Assembly: GCA_023428365.1 (NCBI GenBank)
Contig: JAEYYQ010000317.1
Location: forward strand, 1-10,357
Length of the DNA: 10,357 nt
Source of the DNA: Pseudomonadota bacterium
GTDB taxonomy: Bacteria; Pseudomonadota; Alphaproteobacteria; Rhizobiales; Hyphomicrobiaceae
Reading direction: 5' to 3'
The notes under the pieces were generated by a model, which was not told the DNA's origin, searched no databases, and was given only the letters and a program-made list of their open reading frames with translations. The translations under genes were made by a program, and so were the position numbers. Of the stretch, positions 1 to 7,042 are shown piece after piece (position 1 is the first letter of the stretch; each line of letters begins with the position of its first letter).

Positions 1-96
1 CACGCTCAGCATCACGAGCATTGCCGCATGTGCGCCGACACGTGCAGGCAATGTATCGCGGCATGCACCGATGTTGTGGATATGATCAGACACTGA
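1..96 (+). CDS. C-terminal end of four-helix-bundle copper-binding protein (Csp/DUF326), partial
   Basis: The first 31 codons read in frame 1 and stop at TGA (94-96). The peptide begins HAQHHEHCRMC and continues ADTCRQCIAAC, giving Cys at positions 8, 11, 15, 18 and 22 of the fragment (CxxCxxxCxxCxxxC) plus five His. This spacing is the hallmark of the last helix of Csp copper-storage proteins (DUF326), whose helix bundle is lined with Cys thiolates that hold many Cu(I) ions. The 5' part lies outside the window, so it cannot be decided whether it is an exported (Tat signal, Csp1-like) or cytosolic (Csp3-like) form. It converges with csoR, 29 bases between stop codons, and sits beside a copper exporter, which agrees with a copper role. 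The fragment is short, but Cys spacing plus context make the call fairly safe. Confidence 0.8.
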   Translation, partial: HAQHHEHCRMCADTCRQCIAACTDVVDMIRH

Positions 97-125
97 AGCA
101 CCACCAGCGGCGGCGCCTTGAAGTT

Positions 126-401
126 TCAGCGATTGGCGCGCGACAGCACGCTGATCAGCTCAGCGACCTTCTGGCGCTGCTCGCAGGCATCGCCGCTGGC
201 AATCGCGTGCTCAACACAATGTGCGACATGGTCTTGGAGAATCTCCTCCTCCACACGTCGCAATGCCGCCCGCACCGCCGAGATTTGCGTAACGATATCG
301 ATGCAATAGCGATCGTCCTCGACCATGCGCGCCAAGCCGCGGACCTGCCCCTCGATCCGGCCCAGACGCTTCAAGCAACTTGATTTGGCTTTCTCCTGCA
401 T
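126..401 (-). CDS. csoR: CsoR-family copper-sensing transcriptional repressor
   Basis: A 91-residue protein of the CsoR/RcnR/FrmR family (DUF156), all-helical DNA-binding repressors that release DNA when metal binds. The N-terminal helix has the family core [17 protein letters not shown] (10-26). Cys33 (in YCIDIVTQI), His58 and Cys62 (in DHVAHC) have the spacing of the C-H-C Cu(I) ligands known in CsoR (Cys36, His61, Cys65 in the Mycobacterium protein). This favours copper over the nickel/cobalt (RcnR) or formaldehyde (FrmR) branches. The start at 401 gives the usual family length. An in-frame ATG at 443 would add 14 residues encoded by the operator itself and is less likely. No clear Shine-Dalgarno precedes 401. 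It diverges from the copper ATPase gene and probably represses both itself and that gene through the operators at 411-427 and 447-463. Confidence 0.9.
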   Translation of the reverse strand: MQEKAKSSCLKRLGRIEGQVRGLARMVEDDRYCIDIVTQISAVRAALRRVEEEILQDHVAHCVEHAIASGDACEQRQKVAELISVLSRANR

Positions 402-403
402 GC

Positions 404-437
404 TTGACAGATACCCCCACAGGGTATTATCCGTCAA
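404..437. promoter_or_regulatory. Overlapping divergent promoters of csoR and the copper ATPase gene
   Basis: On the plus strand TTGACA (404-409) is followed after 15 bases by TATTAT (425-430), a sigma70-like pair with a short spacer that points toward the ATPase. On the minus strand TTGACG (437 to 432) is followed after 18 bases by TATCTG (413 to 408), pointing toward csoR. The two -35 elements face each other as a TTGAC...GTCAA inverted repeat, and the CsoR-like box at 411-427 fills both spacers. One bound repressor could therefore shut both promoters. The -10 of the csoR side is weak, and start sites are inferred, not shown. Confidence 0.5.
411..427. promoter_or_regulatory. CsoR operator-like box 1
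   Basis: ATACCCCCACAGGGTAT is an interrupted palindrome with ATACCC/GGGTAT arms. It matches the general form of CsoR sites: a run of C, a run of G and flanking A/T. It lies between the -35 and -10 elements on both strands. A second copy lies 36 bases downstream, centre to centre. Confidence 0.7.
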
Positions 438-446
438 GTCCAACGG

Positions 447-463
447 ATACCCCCTGGGGGTTT
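447..463. promoter_or_regulatory. CsoR operator-like box 2
   Basis: ATACCCCCTGGGGGTTT is a nearly perfect palindrome (C5-T-G5 core) with the same layout as box 1. It sits 21 bases before the ATPase start codon, downstream of the inferred -10 at 425-430. It would act as a roadblock in the leader, or cover a second possible -10 (TATAAA, 463-468). Confidence 0.7.
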
Positions 464-484
464 ATAAAACTTCGGAAGGGCAAC

Positions 485-2935
485 ATGGCGGATCACGCGC
501 ATCATCGCTCCAATAAGCCCGCAGACGCGGAAAAGTCAGGATGCTGCAGCGGCAGTCACAGCTCCGCGCCTGAGCCGGTGGGTAAACAAGAGAGCAGTTG
601 CTGCGGTGGCCACGGTGCAAAGTCGCCCGCTGAGCCTGCAACGTCCGAGGCCGTGAAAGACCCCGTATGCGGGATGACGGTTGATCCGCATACGGCGAAG
701 CATCGCGCCGACTATAAGGGCCGCACCTATTACTTCTGCGCCGCCCGCTGCAAAACGAAGTTCGAGGCTGATCCGGAACTTTATCTCAATCCCGAGCAGC
801 GAGAAGCGGAGCCTGTTCCCGAGGGCACGATCTACACCTGCCCCATGGATCCACAAATCCGCCAGATCGGCCCCGGCACATGCCCGATTTGCGGCATGGC
901 GCTGGAACCAGAACTCGTCACTGCCGATACCGGACCAAATCCCGAACTGATCGACATGACGCGGCGTCTTTGGATCGGCGCGGCGTTGGCTTTGCCCGTT
1001 TTCATCCTGGAGATGGGCGGCCACCTGACGGGCCTCACGCACGCGATCGGCCAGCAGACCTCCAACTGGATTCAACTGCTTCTCGCGACGCCCGTGGTGT
1101 TGTGGGCGGGCTGGCCATTCTTCCAGCGCGGATGGCAGTCACTCGTCACGCGCAATCTCAATATGTTCACGCTGATCGCCATCGGCACCGGCGTCGCGTG
1201 GGCGTACAGTGTTGTCGCAACCGTTGCACCGCATCTATTTCCTGATGCTTTCCGCGGTCACGATGGGGCAGTCAGCGTTTATTTCGAAGCCGCCGCCGTC
1301 ATTACGGTGCTTGTGCTGGTCGGTCAGGTTCTGGAATTGCGCGCACGTGAGAAGACCGGCGGCGCGATCCGAGCCTTGCTCGATCTCACGCCGAAAACAG
1401 CCCGCCGCGTCCGTCCGGACGGCAGTGATGAAGACGTCGCCCTCGATCGCGTCGCCGTCGGCGACACGTTGCGCGTACGCCCCGGCGAAGCGGTCCCGGT
1501 TGATGGCGATCTCATCGAAGGCCGCAGCGCTATCGATGAGTCGATGATTACCGGTGAGTCCATGCCTGTCACCAAGTCGCCCGGGGCGGCGCTGATCGGT
1601 GGCACTATGAACCAGACCGGCAGCTTCACGATGCGCGCCGGCAAGGTCGGCAGCGACACCGTTCTGTCGCGTATCGTACAAATGGTCGCTCAGGCTCAGC
1701 GTAGCCGCGCCCCTATTCAGCGCGTCGCCGATCAGGTGAGTGGCTGGTTCGTACCGCTGGTGCTGGCCGTTGCAGTTCTTGCGTTCGCAGCGTGGATGCT
1801 GTGGGGGCCGGAGCCACGCTTGACCTTCGCGCTGATCGCGGCAGTATCCGTCCTCATCATCGCCTGCCCGTGCGCACTTGGTCTCGCCACACCGATGTCC
1901 ATCATGGTTGGCGTCGGGCGCGGCGCGCAAAGCGGCGTGCTGATCAAGAACGCGGAAGCCCTCGAACGGATGGAGAAGGTTGACACCATCGTCATCGACA
2001 AGACAGGCACGCTGACGGAAGGCCGCCCGAAGGTCACGGCAATTCGCCCGCAACCCGGCTTTGATGAAGCGGAAATCCTACGTTTTGCGGCCACTTTGGA
2101 ACGCGGCAGCGAGCATCCCCTGGCGACAGCGATCGTCTCCGCGGCGACGGAACGCGGTATCACGCTCAGCACGGCCACCGACTTCGACTCGCCGGTCGGC
2201 AAAGGCGTGGTTGGAAAAGTCGATGGCCATTCCGTTGTTATCGGCAATGCGCGCCTGATGCAGGACACTGCCATCGACAGCACTTCGCTCCAAATCGAAG
2301 CTGATCGACTTCGCAAAGACGGCGCGACTGCGATCCTGGTCGCCATCGATGGCCGTCCCGCTGGCGTGATTGCAATCGCCGATCCGATCAAGTCGACCAC
2401 GCCCGCGGCCGTGGAGGAGCTGACGAGCGCCGGCCTGCACGTCGTCATGCTTACCGGCGACAACGCCATTACAGCTCAGGCCGTCGCGCGTCGCCTCGGC
2501 ATTGCTGAAGTCGAGGCTGAAGTTCTGCCGGAAGACAAAGCCCGAATTGTCGAACGTCTGCGCGCCGCAGGCCGCGTTGTCGCCATGGCAGGTGACGGCG
2601 TCAACGACGCTCCTGCCCTGGCTGCCGCCGACGTCGGAATTGCCATGGGAACCGGCACCGACGTTGCCATAGAGAGCGCCGGGATCACGCTCTTGAAAGG
2701 CGATCTCACCGGCATCGTCCACGCGCGCCACTTATCCCAGGCGACGATGAACAACATTCGTCAGAATCTGTTCTTTGCCTTCGTCTATAACGCTTTAGGG
2801 GTGCCGGTGGCGGCAGGCGTTCTCTACCCTGCGTTCGGCATTCTATTGTCGCCGATTATTGCGGCCGCCGCGATGTCGCTATCCTCGGTGAGCGTCATCG
2901 GCAACGCGCTCCGCTTGAGCCGCGCTAAGCTATAG
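485..2935 (+). CDS. copA: Cu(I)-exporting P1B-1-type ATPase with YHS and heavy-metal-binding N-terminus
   Basis: An 816-residue inner-membrane ATPase that pumps Cu(I) out of the cytoplasm. The start ATG at 485 is preceded by GGAAGGG (474-480). An in-frame ATG at 380 would run through the operators and is rejected. Order of parts: a Cys/His-rich head with CCSGSH (20-25) and CCGGH (39-43); a YHS domain from about 57 (DPVCGM); a heavy-metal-binding motif with CPMDP (119-123) and CPICGM (133-138); and eight membrane segments. Core motifs are TGES (356-359), CPC (461-463, helix 6), DKTGT with phosphorylated Asp505, SEHPLA (542-547), GDGVND (703-708), YN (768-769, helix 7) and MSLSS (797-801, helix 8). 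CPC plus YN plus MSxxS define the Cu(I) class P1B-1. No classical GMxCxxC HMA domain is present. It diverges from csoR, its likely repressor. CopA is used here as the functional name. Confidence 0.93.
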   Translation: MADHAHHRSNKPADAEKSGCCSGSHSSAPEPVGKQESSCCGGHGAKSPAEPATSEAVKDPVCGMTVDPHTAKHRADYKGRTYYFCAARCKTKFEADPELYLNPEQREAEPVPEGTIYTCPMDPQIRQIGPGTCPICGMALEPELVTADTGPNPELIDMTRRLWIGAALALPVFILEMGGHLTGLTHAIGQQTSNWIQLLLATPVVLWAGWPFFQRGWQSLVTRNLNMFTLIAIGTGVAWAYSVVATVAPHLFPDAFRGHDGAVSVYFEAAAVITVLVLVGQVLELRAREKTGGAIRALLDLTPKTARRVRPDGSDEDVALDRVAVGDTLRVRPGEAVPVDGDLIEGRSAIDESMITGESMPVTKSPGAALIGGTMNQTGSFTMRAGKVGSDTVLSRIVQMVAQAQRSRAPIQRVADQVSGWFVPLVLAVAVLAFAAWMLWGPEPRLTFALIAAVSVLIIACPCALGLATPMSIMVGVGRGAQSGVLIKNAEALERMEKVDTIVIDKTGTLTEGRPKVTAIRPQPGFDEAEILRFAATLERGSEHPLATAIVSAATERGITLSTATDFDSPVGKGVVGKVDGHSVVIGNARLMQDTAIDSTSLQIEADRLRKDGATAILVAIDGRPAGVIAIADPIKSTTPAAVEELTSAGLHVVMLTGDNAITAQAVARRLGIAEVEAEVLPEDKARIVERLRAAGRVVAMAGDGVNDAPALAAADVGIAMGTGTDVAIESAGITLLKGDLTGIVHARHLSQATMNNIRQNLFFAFVYNALGVPVAAGVLYPAFGILLSPIIAAAAMSLSSVSVIGNALRLSRAKL

Positions 2936-3316
2936 CCGAGCCGGAACGCGGTCTGGTCGAACGAGTTTGGTGACGTAAGCAATGACGATGTCGGGCGTCG
3001 ACGGCTTCGTGACGACTGGAGCAGCCCACAGCTCAGCGAGTTCTTGTGCACCCACATTTCCGGTGTGGAAGACAAACGGAACGCCTTGCTCATAGAGCGC
3101 CTCGGCGATCGGGCCCGACTGCTCCTTGCCGAGTTGCACATCCAAAACCGCCGCAGCCAAATCTTCCTGCTGCGCCAGCGCGCACCCGATGGCGAGCGTC
3201 TTCGCCGGCCCGATGACGGTCGCGCCTGCCTCAATGAGCGCCGCTTCCAGCTCCCAGGCCAGCAGCGGCTCGTCCTCAACGAGCAGAATTCTCAATCCTG
3301 TTAAATGCCTTGCCAT
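2930..3316 (-). CDS. Single-domain response regulator (receiver only)
   Basis: A 128-residue receiver domain with no output domain. Visible phosphorylation residues are the acidic pair Glu14/Asp15 (in LLVEDEP), phospho-acceptor Asp59 (in VLDVQL), Thr85 (in PFVFHTGN) and Lys104 (in VTKP). PFVFHTG resembles the FATGUY signature of small alphaproteobacterial receivers that serve HWE/HisKA_2 kinases, with His in place of the usual Ala. It follows the HWE kinase gene on the same strand and is presumably its phosphorylation partner or a phosphate sink. The start at 3316 places the first beta strand near residue 9, as usual. An alternative ATG at 3403, only 14 bases after the kinase stop, adds 29 residues with no recognisable domain. 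Neither start has a good Shine-Dalgarno. Its stop codon lies in the CTATAG shared with the copper ATPase stop. Confidence 0.85.
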   Translation of the reverse strand: MARHLTGLRILLVEDEPLLAWELEAALIEAGATVIGPAKTLAIGCALAQQEDLAAAVLDVQLGKEQSGPIAEALYEQGVPFVFHTGNVGAQELAELWAAPVVTKPSTPDIVIAYVTKLVRPDRVPARL

Positions 3317-3417
3317 ACTGAATAGACACGCGCGCGCGGTAGAAGTTCCACTCTTTCGATTTCGTGAAACTCGTGATGCTATTTGATGTTGCGCGGATGA
3401 CATATACGGAGTGTGAC

Positions 3418-6237
3418 TTAGTTAATATTATCTAAATCCCAGCTACGGCCGATTTCAGCCGCCACGCACGTGGCGGGAGCGTCCAGGTGCCATTCGAGAC
3501 CTTCTGGGCGCCACTCTATATGCGCCTCCCCATCGAGCGCCCGCCCTACCATGACTTCGACAACGGTCCAGCCGAAGCCTCGGTCAGCCGGAGGGATCAC
3601 CGCTGGCCCGCCACGTTCGCACCAGGTCATGCGAAAACGACGCTGCCCTTCCCGCTGCGCAAGCTCCCAGTGAATCTCGATGCGCCCCTTAGGCGAACTC
3701 AGCGCACCGTGCTTCGAAGCGTTGGTGGCTAGTTCGTGCAACGCCAAGCCGATATTCTGCGCCGCTTCCGGCTTCAAAAGCAGCGCCGGCCCAGCAAACC
3801 TCAACTGTTCTTCGGTTCTGTCGATGAATGGCGCAAGTTGTCCTTGCACGAGTTCGGTGACCGGCACACCGCGCCAGTCTTGTTTCACCAGGAGGTCATG
3901 AGATCGGGCCAGACCCGCAATCCGGGCGTTAAAGCGGGAATGAAAATCCTCCAGATTGCGGCTTGTGCGGGCGGTCTGGCGTCCCATCGCCTGGATCACC
4001 GCCAGTAGGTTTTTGGAACGGTGCGACAGCTCACGCATGATGAATCGCGTGTGTTCTTCGCGCCGCCTCTGCTCCGAAATGTCGCGAAATAAAACTGAAA
4101 CAGCGATGATCTGCCCACGCTCATCGCGCATTGGCGATGCGCTGATCGAAACCGGAATATCAGTGCCATCCTTTCTGCGGCGCTTTGTTTCGATGTTGAC
4201 GCTCTCTCCCGCCATTGCCGCCTCGAAGACACCGTTCTGAGGCTCGCCCGACGCCGGCGGGACGAGAAAGCCTGAAGGCCGTCTGATCGCCTCCGCCGCG
4301 CTATAGCCGAACATGCGCTCCGCCCCAGGGTTCCAGCTCCGGATACGAGCATCAGAGGAAATACTGATAACAGCGTCCCTGGCCGCATCGACAATGGCGG
4401 CAAGGTGAGCTTGGTTGAGTTCCGCGCGCTTTTTCTCTGTTATGTTCTCACACACGATCCCCACCCCGATGACCGTGTTTTCGACCTTCAGAGGGTAGAG
4501 CTGGGTCGTCCAGCAGCGCTCGCCTTCGGTATAGGTTGCCGGTTCAAAGAATTCGATTCCGGCGACAGGTTGGCCGGTGTGCAGGACCTCGTGAAGTCGC
4601 GGCTCTATGGCGTTCTTCGCAAGAGGCAGCATTTCCATGATCGGCCGACCGATGAGACCCTCGATAGGCTGGCCGAACATATTCGCCAGCACGCGATTGA
4701 TCCGCTGCACGCGCAGATCGCTATCGAGAAGAACAAGCCCAATCGGGGCAGAATCGTAGAGCGCTTGTTGCTCGCTCAAACGTTCCGCGCTCATGCGTAG
4801 AAGTGCTTCCCGCTGCGCCTCCCCTTCCTTGGCAGCGGTGATGTCCTGATCGATGCCGCGGGCCTTCTGCGCACGACCGTCGGATCCAAGCTCAACGACC
4901 CCTTTCGAACTCACCCATATCGTCGCGCCATCCGGCCGTTTGAATCGGAACTCGGTGGCAAACGGTCCCCCCTTGGCAATCTGGATATGAGCTTCTTCAC
5001 GGACGCGTTCGCGATCCTCATCCAGCAGGAAGGACCAGAGATGATCGCGTGACGGAGGACGCTGCTCTCCCGTAAAGCCGTAAAGCCCCATCATCTCCGG
5101 CGACCAGGTCGCCGTTTTCGTGGAGAAGTCATACTCCCAGACCCCCGCACCAGCAGCGACCAAAGCCAGGCGCAGCCGTTCCGCACTCGCGCCTAATTCA
5201 TCAATCGAGTGCGCAAGCGCGGCACTGACGCGATCGACTTCCGCGATGCCGGAAGGCGGTGGTTTCTCGGGGCGGCCTGTATCCGTAATCCGAGACAGGC
5301 GCTGAATGGGAATCGCGATACGTCTTGCGAATGCCACGGCCAGCAGCGCCGAAAGCGCAATAAGGGCTGCGGCGGTCGTCGCAAATGTCCACCACTCCTT
5401 ACGCGAAACCTGAGCCAGTTCCTCGACCGACGCCGTCGCGGTGACAATCCAGCGCGTCGTCGGAGAATGATCGACCGCTCGGATAACCTCGCGGCCAGAC
5501 CGTAATGTTGTTCGCGTGATCGCTGCCCCGGATTTCAGCTGATCTATCGTCTCTTGCGAGACCTTTGATCCGACTTCCTCAGCGCTGCGCTGAGAGCTGG
5601 CTATGACGACATCATTCGCATCCGCAATGCTGATCATCATGTGCGATGCGCCAAGATATCTTTCGATTAAAGGCGATAAAACCTCCGTGGGAATGGCGAT
5701 CGTCAGAATGTAAACGACTGTGCCGTTCATCACCGGAAGCCGCACGCCAACAACGGGCTTGGGTGGCGTGCCTTCGTAGAACAGGCCCGTCACGACAGGT
5801 TTGCGCGTCGTGATGACTTCGCGGATCGCATCCGCGTCGTCCGCTTTGTATGGAAACGAGGTCCAGGGCAGGCCCGTATTTATGAGCTGTCGACCTTCAG
5901 AATCCGAAAGTATTACAAACCATGCCTGCCCGCCTTGCATTTGACGGGTACGTTGATCGAAGACATCCAGCTGGGCCGAACGAAGCACCGGTGAGGCCCC
6001 CAGCGCCTCACCGAGCCGCCAATACCCCAGCATTTCCCGGTCAAGATCGCTGGAAAGACTTTTGATGAAACCCAGCACACGCGCTTCACTCGCTGCGCGC
6101 TCAGCCGAGATCAACTGCCAAAGTGCCAGACCTCCCAGAACGATCGCTGGCAACAGGACAGCCAAGCACAAGGCGAGAAGATGCGTTGACAAAGGCCAGC
6201 CACGACGGAGAGCCGGCCGCGTCTCGAAATTTCCCAC
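3418..6237 (-). CDS. Membrane HWE-family sensor histidine kinase with three PAS domains
   Basis: A 939-residue sensor kinase starting at GTG (6237) behind a strong GGGAGGG (6248 to 6242). Layout: membrane helix 16-40; periplasmic sensor about 41-281, probably Cache-like; membrane helix about 282-303; HAMP-like linker to about 350; PAS domains at about 355-470, 490-602 and 610-725; kinase core about 730-920. The core has phospho-acceptor His739 (RELSHRSKN), the N box LALHELATNASKHG with Asn839, the TWCERGGP motif with Trp872 and Glu874, and GFGW (887-890). The His plus W-x-E pattern defines the HWE kinases, common in Rhizobiales and often linked to general stress or light signalling. The second PAS begins with SAPIGLVLLD and the third carries WNPGAERMFGY. 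I see no flavin-binding GRNCRFLQ motif, so LOV light sensing is unlikely. The signal is unknown. The single-domain receiver follows in the same operon. Confidence 0.92.
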   Translation of the reverse strand: MGNFETRPALRRGWPLSTHLLALCLAVLLPAIVLGGLALWQLISAERAASEARVLGFIKSLSSDLDREMLGYWRLGEALGASPVLRSAQLDVFDQRTRQMQGGQAWFVILSDSEGRQLINTGLPWTSFPYKADDADAIREVITTRKPVVTGLFYEGTPPKPVVGVRLPVMNGTVVYILTIAIPTEVLSPLIERYLGASHMMISIADANDVVIASSQRSAEEVGSKVSQETIDQLKSGAAITRTTLRSGREVIRAVDHSPTTRWIVTATASVEELAQVSRKEWWTFATTAAALIALSALLAVAFARRIAIPIQRLSRITDTGRPEKPPPSGIAEVDRVSAALAHSIDELGASAERLRLALVAAGAGVWEYDFSTKTATWSPEMMGLYGFTGEQRPPSRDHLWSFLLDEDRERVREEAHIQIAKGGPFATEFRFKRPDGATIWVSSKGVVELGSDGRAQKARGIDQDITAAKEGEAQREALLRMSAERLSEQQALYDSAPIGLVLLDSDLRVQRINRVLANMFGQPIEGLIGRPIMEMLPLAKNAIEPRLHEVLHTGQPVAGIEFFEPATYTEGERCWTTQLYPLKVENTVIGVGIVCENITEKKRAELNQAHLAAIVDAARDAVISISSDARIRSWNPGAERMFGYSAAEAIRRPSGFLVPPASGEPQNGVFEAAMAGESVNIETKRRRKDGTDIPVSISASPMRDERGQIIAVSVLFRDISEQRRREEHTRFIMRELSHRSKNLLAVIQAMGRQTARTSRNLEDFHSRFNARIAGLARSHDLLVKQDWRGVPVTELVQGQLAPFIDRTEEQLRFAGPALLLKPEAAQNIGLALHELATNASKHGALSSPKGRIEIHWELAQREGQRRFRMTWCERGGPAVIPPADRGFGWTVVEVMVGRALDGEAHIEWRPEGLEWHLDAPATCVAAEIGRSWDLDNIN

Positions 6238-6328
6238 GATGCCCTCCCAGACACCGATAACAGGCCCACGTTTTTACTATGCCAAGGTCGGCAATGCTTT
6301 GTTCCTGACTACAAAACGCGGATCGAAG

Positions 6329-6353
6329 CCGTTTGATACCGTTTAATATCAAA
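6329..6353. repeat. 10-bp tandem repeat with overlapping inverted repeat, possible operator
   Basis: CCGTTTGATA (6329-6338) is followed directly by CCGTTTAATA (6339-6348), a 9/10 match at one helical turn. Overlapping it, TTTGATA (6332-6338) and TATCAAA (6347-6353) form perfect 7-base inverted arms around 8 bases. The placement, about 92 bases before the kinase start and 35 bases before the EcfG -35 element, suits a regulator site. No regulator can be named. Confidence 0.4.
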
Positions 6354-6387
6354 GATGATTATTGGTCGCTGCGGCAACCGACAGCAC

Positions 6388-6413
6388 GGAACCGAAAATA
6401 GCCCATCGACGTT
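6388..6413 (+). promoter_or_regulatory. EcfG-type general stress response promoter
   Basis: GGAAC (6388-6392) and CGTT (6410-6413) are separated by exactly 17 bases. This matches the known alphaproteobacterial EcfG consensus (GGAAC, 16-17 bases, CGTT). Transcription would begin near 6420, about 40 bases before the DUF883 start codon. The fit of sequence, spacing, direction and downstream gene is strong. EcfG, PhyR and NepR genes are not in the window. Confidence 0.8.
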
Positions 6414-6462
6414 TTTTGCTTAACCGGAAACTCGATCAAGACCGCAGAACTCGGAGACCTGA

Positions 6463-6996
6463 ATGGCCACTTCTGACAAGTCCGGAATGGAAGAACAGCA
6501 GTCACACCGTCTCGATGACGTTGCCGAGATGATTCAAGGGCTGAAGACAGAACTCGCGCGCCTGGCCGAGCAAGCTCAGGACAGCGTCGCGGACAATGCT
6601 GGGGCGCTAAAGGATCGCGCCATTCACGCAGCTAAGGACACTCAGGAACTGGTGAGACAGAATCCGCTGCCTGCCCTCGGCATTGCCCTCGGCGTAGGTT
6701 TCCTCGTCGGCGTCATGATTCCCGGGAGGAGTTCAGCACGCCATCGTGGATTCGCGGCTGGTTCGCGCAGAGAGTTCGACCGTCTCGCCGAGACCGTGCG
6801 AGACGCAATCGAATCAGGAAGGTCGCGGGCTCAGCACAGTCTGGAGCGCGCTTCGGATCCGGCACTACTGGACCGGTTTGCGGGCATTCTCTCAAGCTTG
6901 CTTGAAAGCTCGCGTTCAACCGCGTCGACCGTCGCATCCGCCGGCGAGAAAACCGCTCGCCATCTCGCAGACCGGCTGTCGAACGCGGTTCGCTAG
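6463..6996 (+). CDS. DUF883 (YqjD/ElaB-like) membrane protein with C-terminal extension
   Basis: A 177-residue protein with GGAGA (6453-6457) five bases before its ATG. Residues 15-65 form a charged amphipathic helix, then comes RQNPLPALGIALGVGFLVGV (65-84), the Pro/Gly-rich membrane segment typical of DUF883. E. coli YqjD and ElaB of this family are stationary-phase, ribosome-associated inner-membrane proteins under RpoS. An EcfG-type promoter here is the alphaproteobacterial counterpart of that control. Family members are usually about 100 residues and end just after the membrane segment. This one continues for about 90 residues, rich in Arg, Ser and Ala and probably helical (for example 104-130 and 133-177). 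The function of the extension is unknown. The gene stands alone and ends before a hairpin terminator. Confidence 0.8.
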   Translation: MATSDKSGMEEQQSHRLDDVAEMIQGLKTELARLAEQAQDSVADNAGALKDRAIHAAKDTQELVRQNPLPALGIALGVGFLVGVMIPGRSSARHRGFAAGSRREFDRLAETVRDAIESGRSRAQHSLERASDPALLDRFAGILSSLLESSRSTASTVASAGEKTARHLADRLSNAVR

Positions 6997-7007
6997 CCGT
7001 CAAGCTA

Positions 7008-7034
7008 TTCGGGGCTGCCCATCGCAGCCCCGAA
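7008..7034. terminator. Strong hairpin between convergent genes, probable bidirectional terminator
   Basis: TTCGGGGCTGC (7008-7018) and GCAGCCCCGAA (7024-7034) pair perfectly over 11 bases with a 5-base loop. It lies in the 46-base gap between the DUF883 stop and the convergent dehydrogenase stop. No long T run follows on either strand, so termination may be imperfect. Confidence 0.75.
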
Positions 7035-7042
7035 CAATCCCC

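Larger units (their letters stand above)
6238..6462. other. Divergent intergenic region between kinase and DUF883 genes
   Basis: This 225-base gap is more AT-rich than its surroundings. It holds the kinase ribosome-binding site, a small repeat with dyad symmetry (6329-6353) and the EcfG-type promoter (6388-6413). Only the DUF883 side shows a convincing promoter. No good sigma70 or EcfG-type promoter was found facing the kinase gene. Confidence 0.6.

Noticed and set aside
21..383. A 120-codon plus-strand frame over csp and csoR
   Set aside because: It reads out of frame over the Csp end and antisense to csoR, both of which show family signatures. The product has no domain.
380..484. Longer start of the copper ATPase at 380
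   Set aside because: It would run through both operators and the promoter elements. ATG at 485 has GGAAGGG just upstream.
1235..2053. A 272-codon minus-strand frame inside the copper ATPase
   Set aside because: Its product shows no motifs, while the plus strand carries the full set of P-type ATPase motifs in this stretch.
4600..5200. LOV-type light sensing in the kinase PAS domains
   Set aside because: No flavin-adduct motif of the GRNCRFLQ kind is present in any of the three PAS domains.
6238..6320. EcfG promoter facing the kinase gene
   Set aside because: GGAAC occurs on the minus strand (6305 to 6301), but no CGTT follows at 16-17 bases.
6332..6353. FNR/CRP-type site in the dyad TTTGATA...TATCAAA
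   Set aside because: FNR sites are TTGAT-N4-ATCAA. Here the half sites are separated by 10 bases, so the spacing is wrong.
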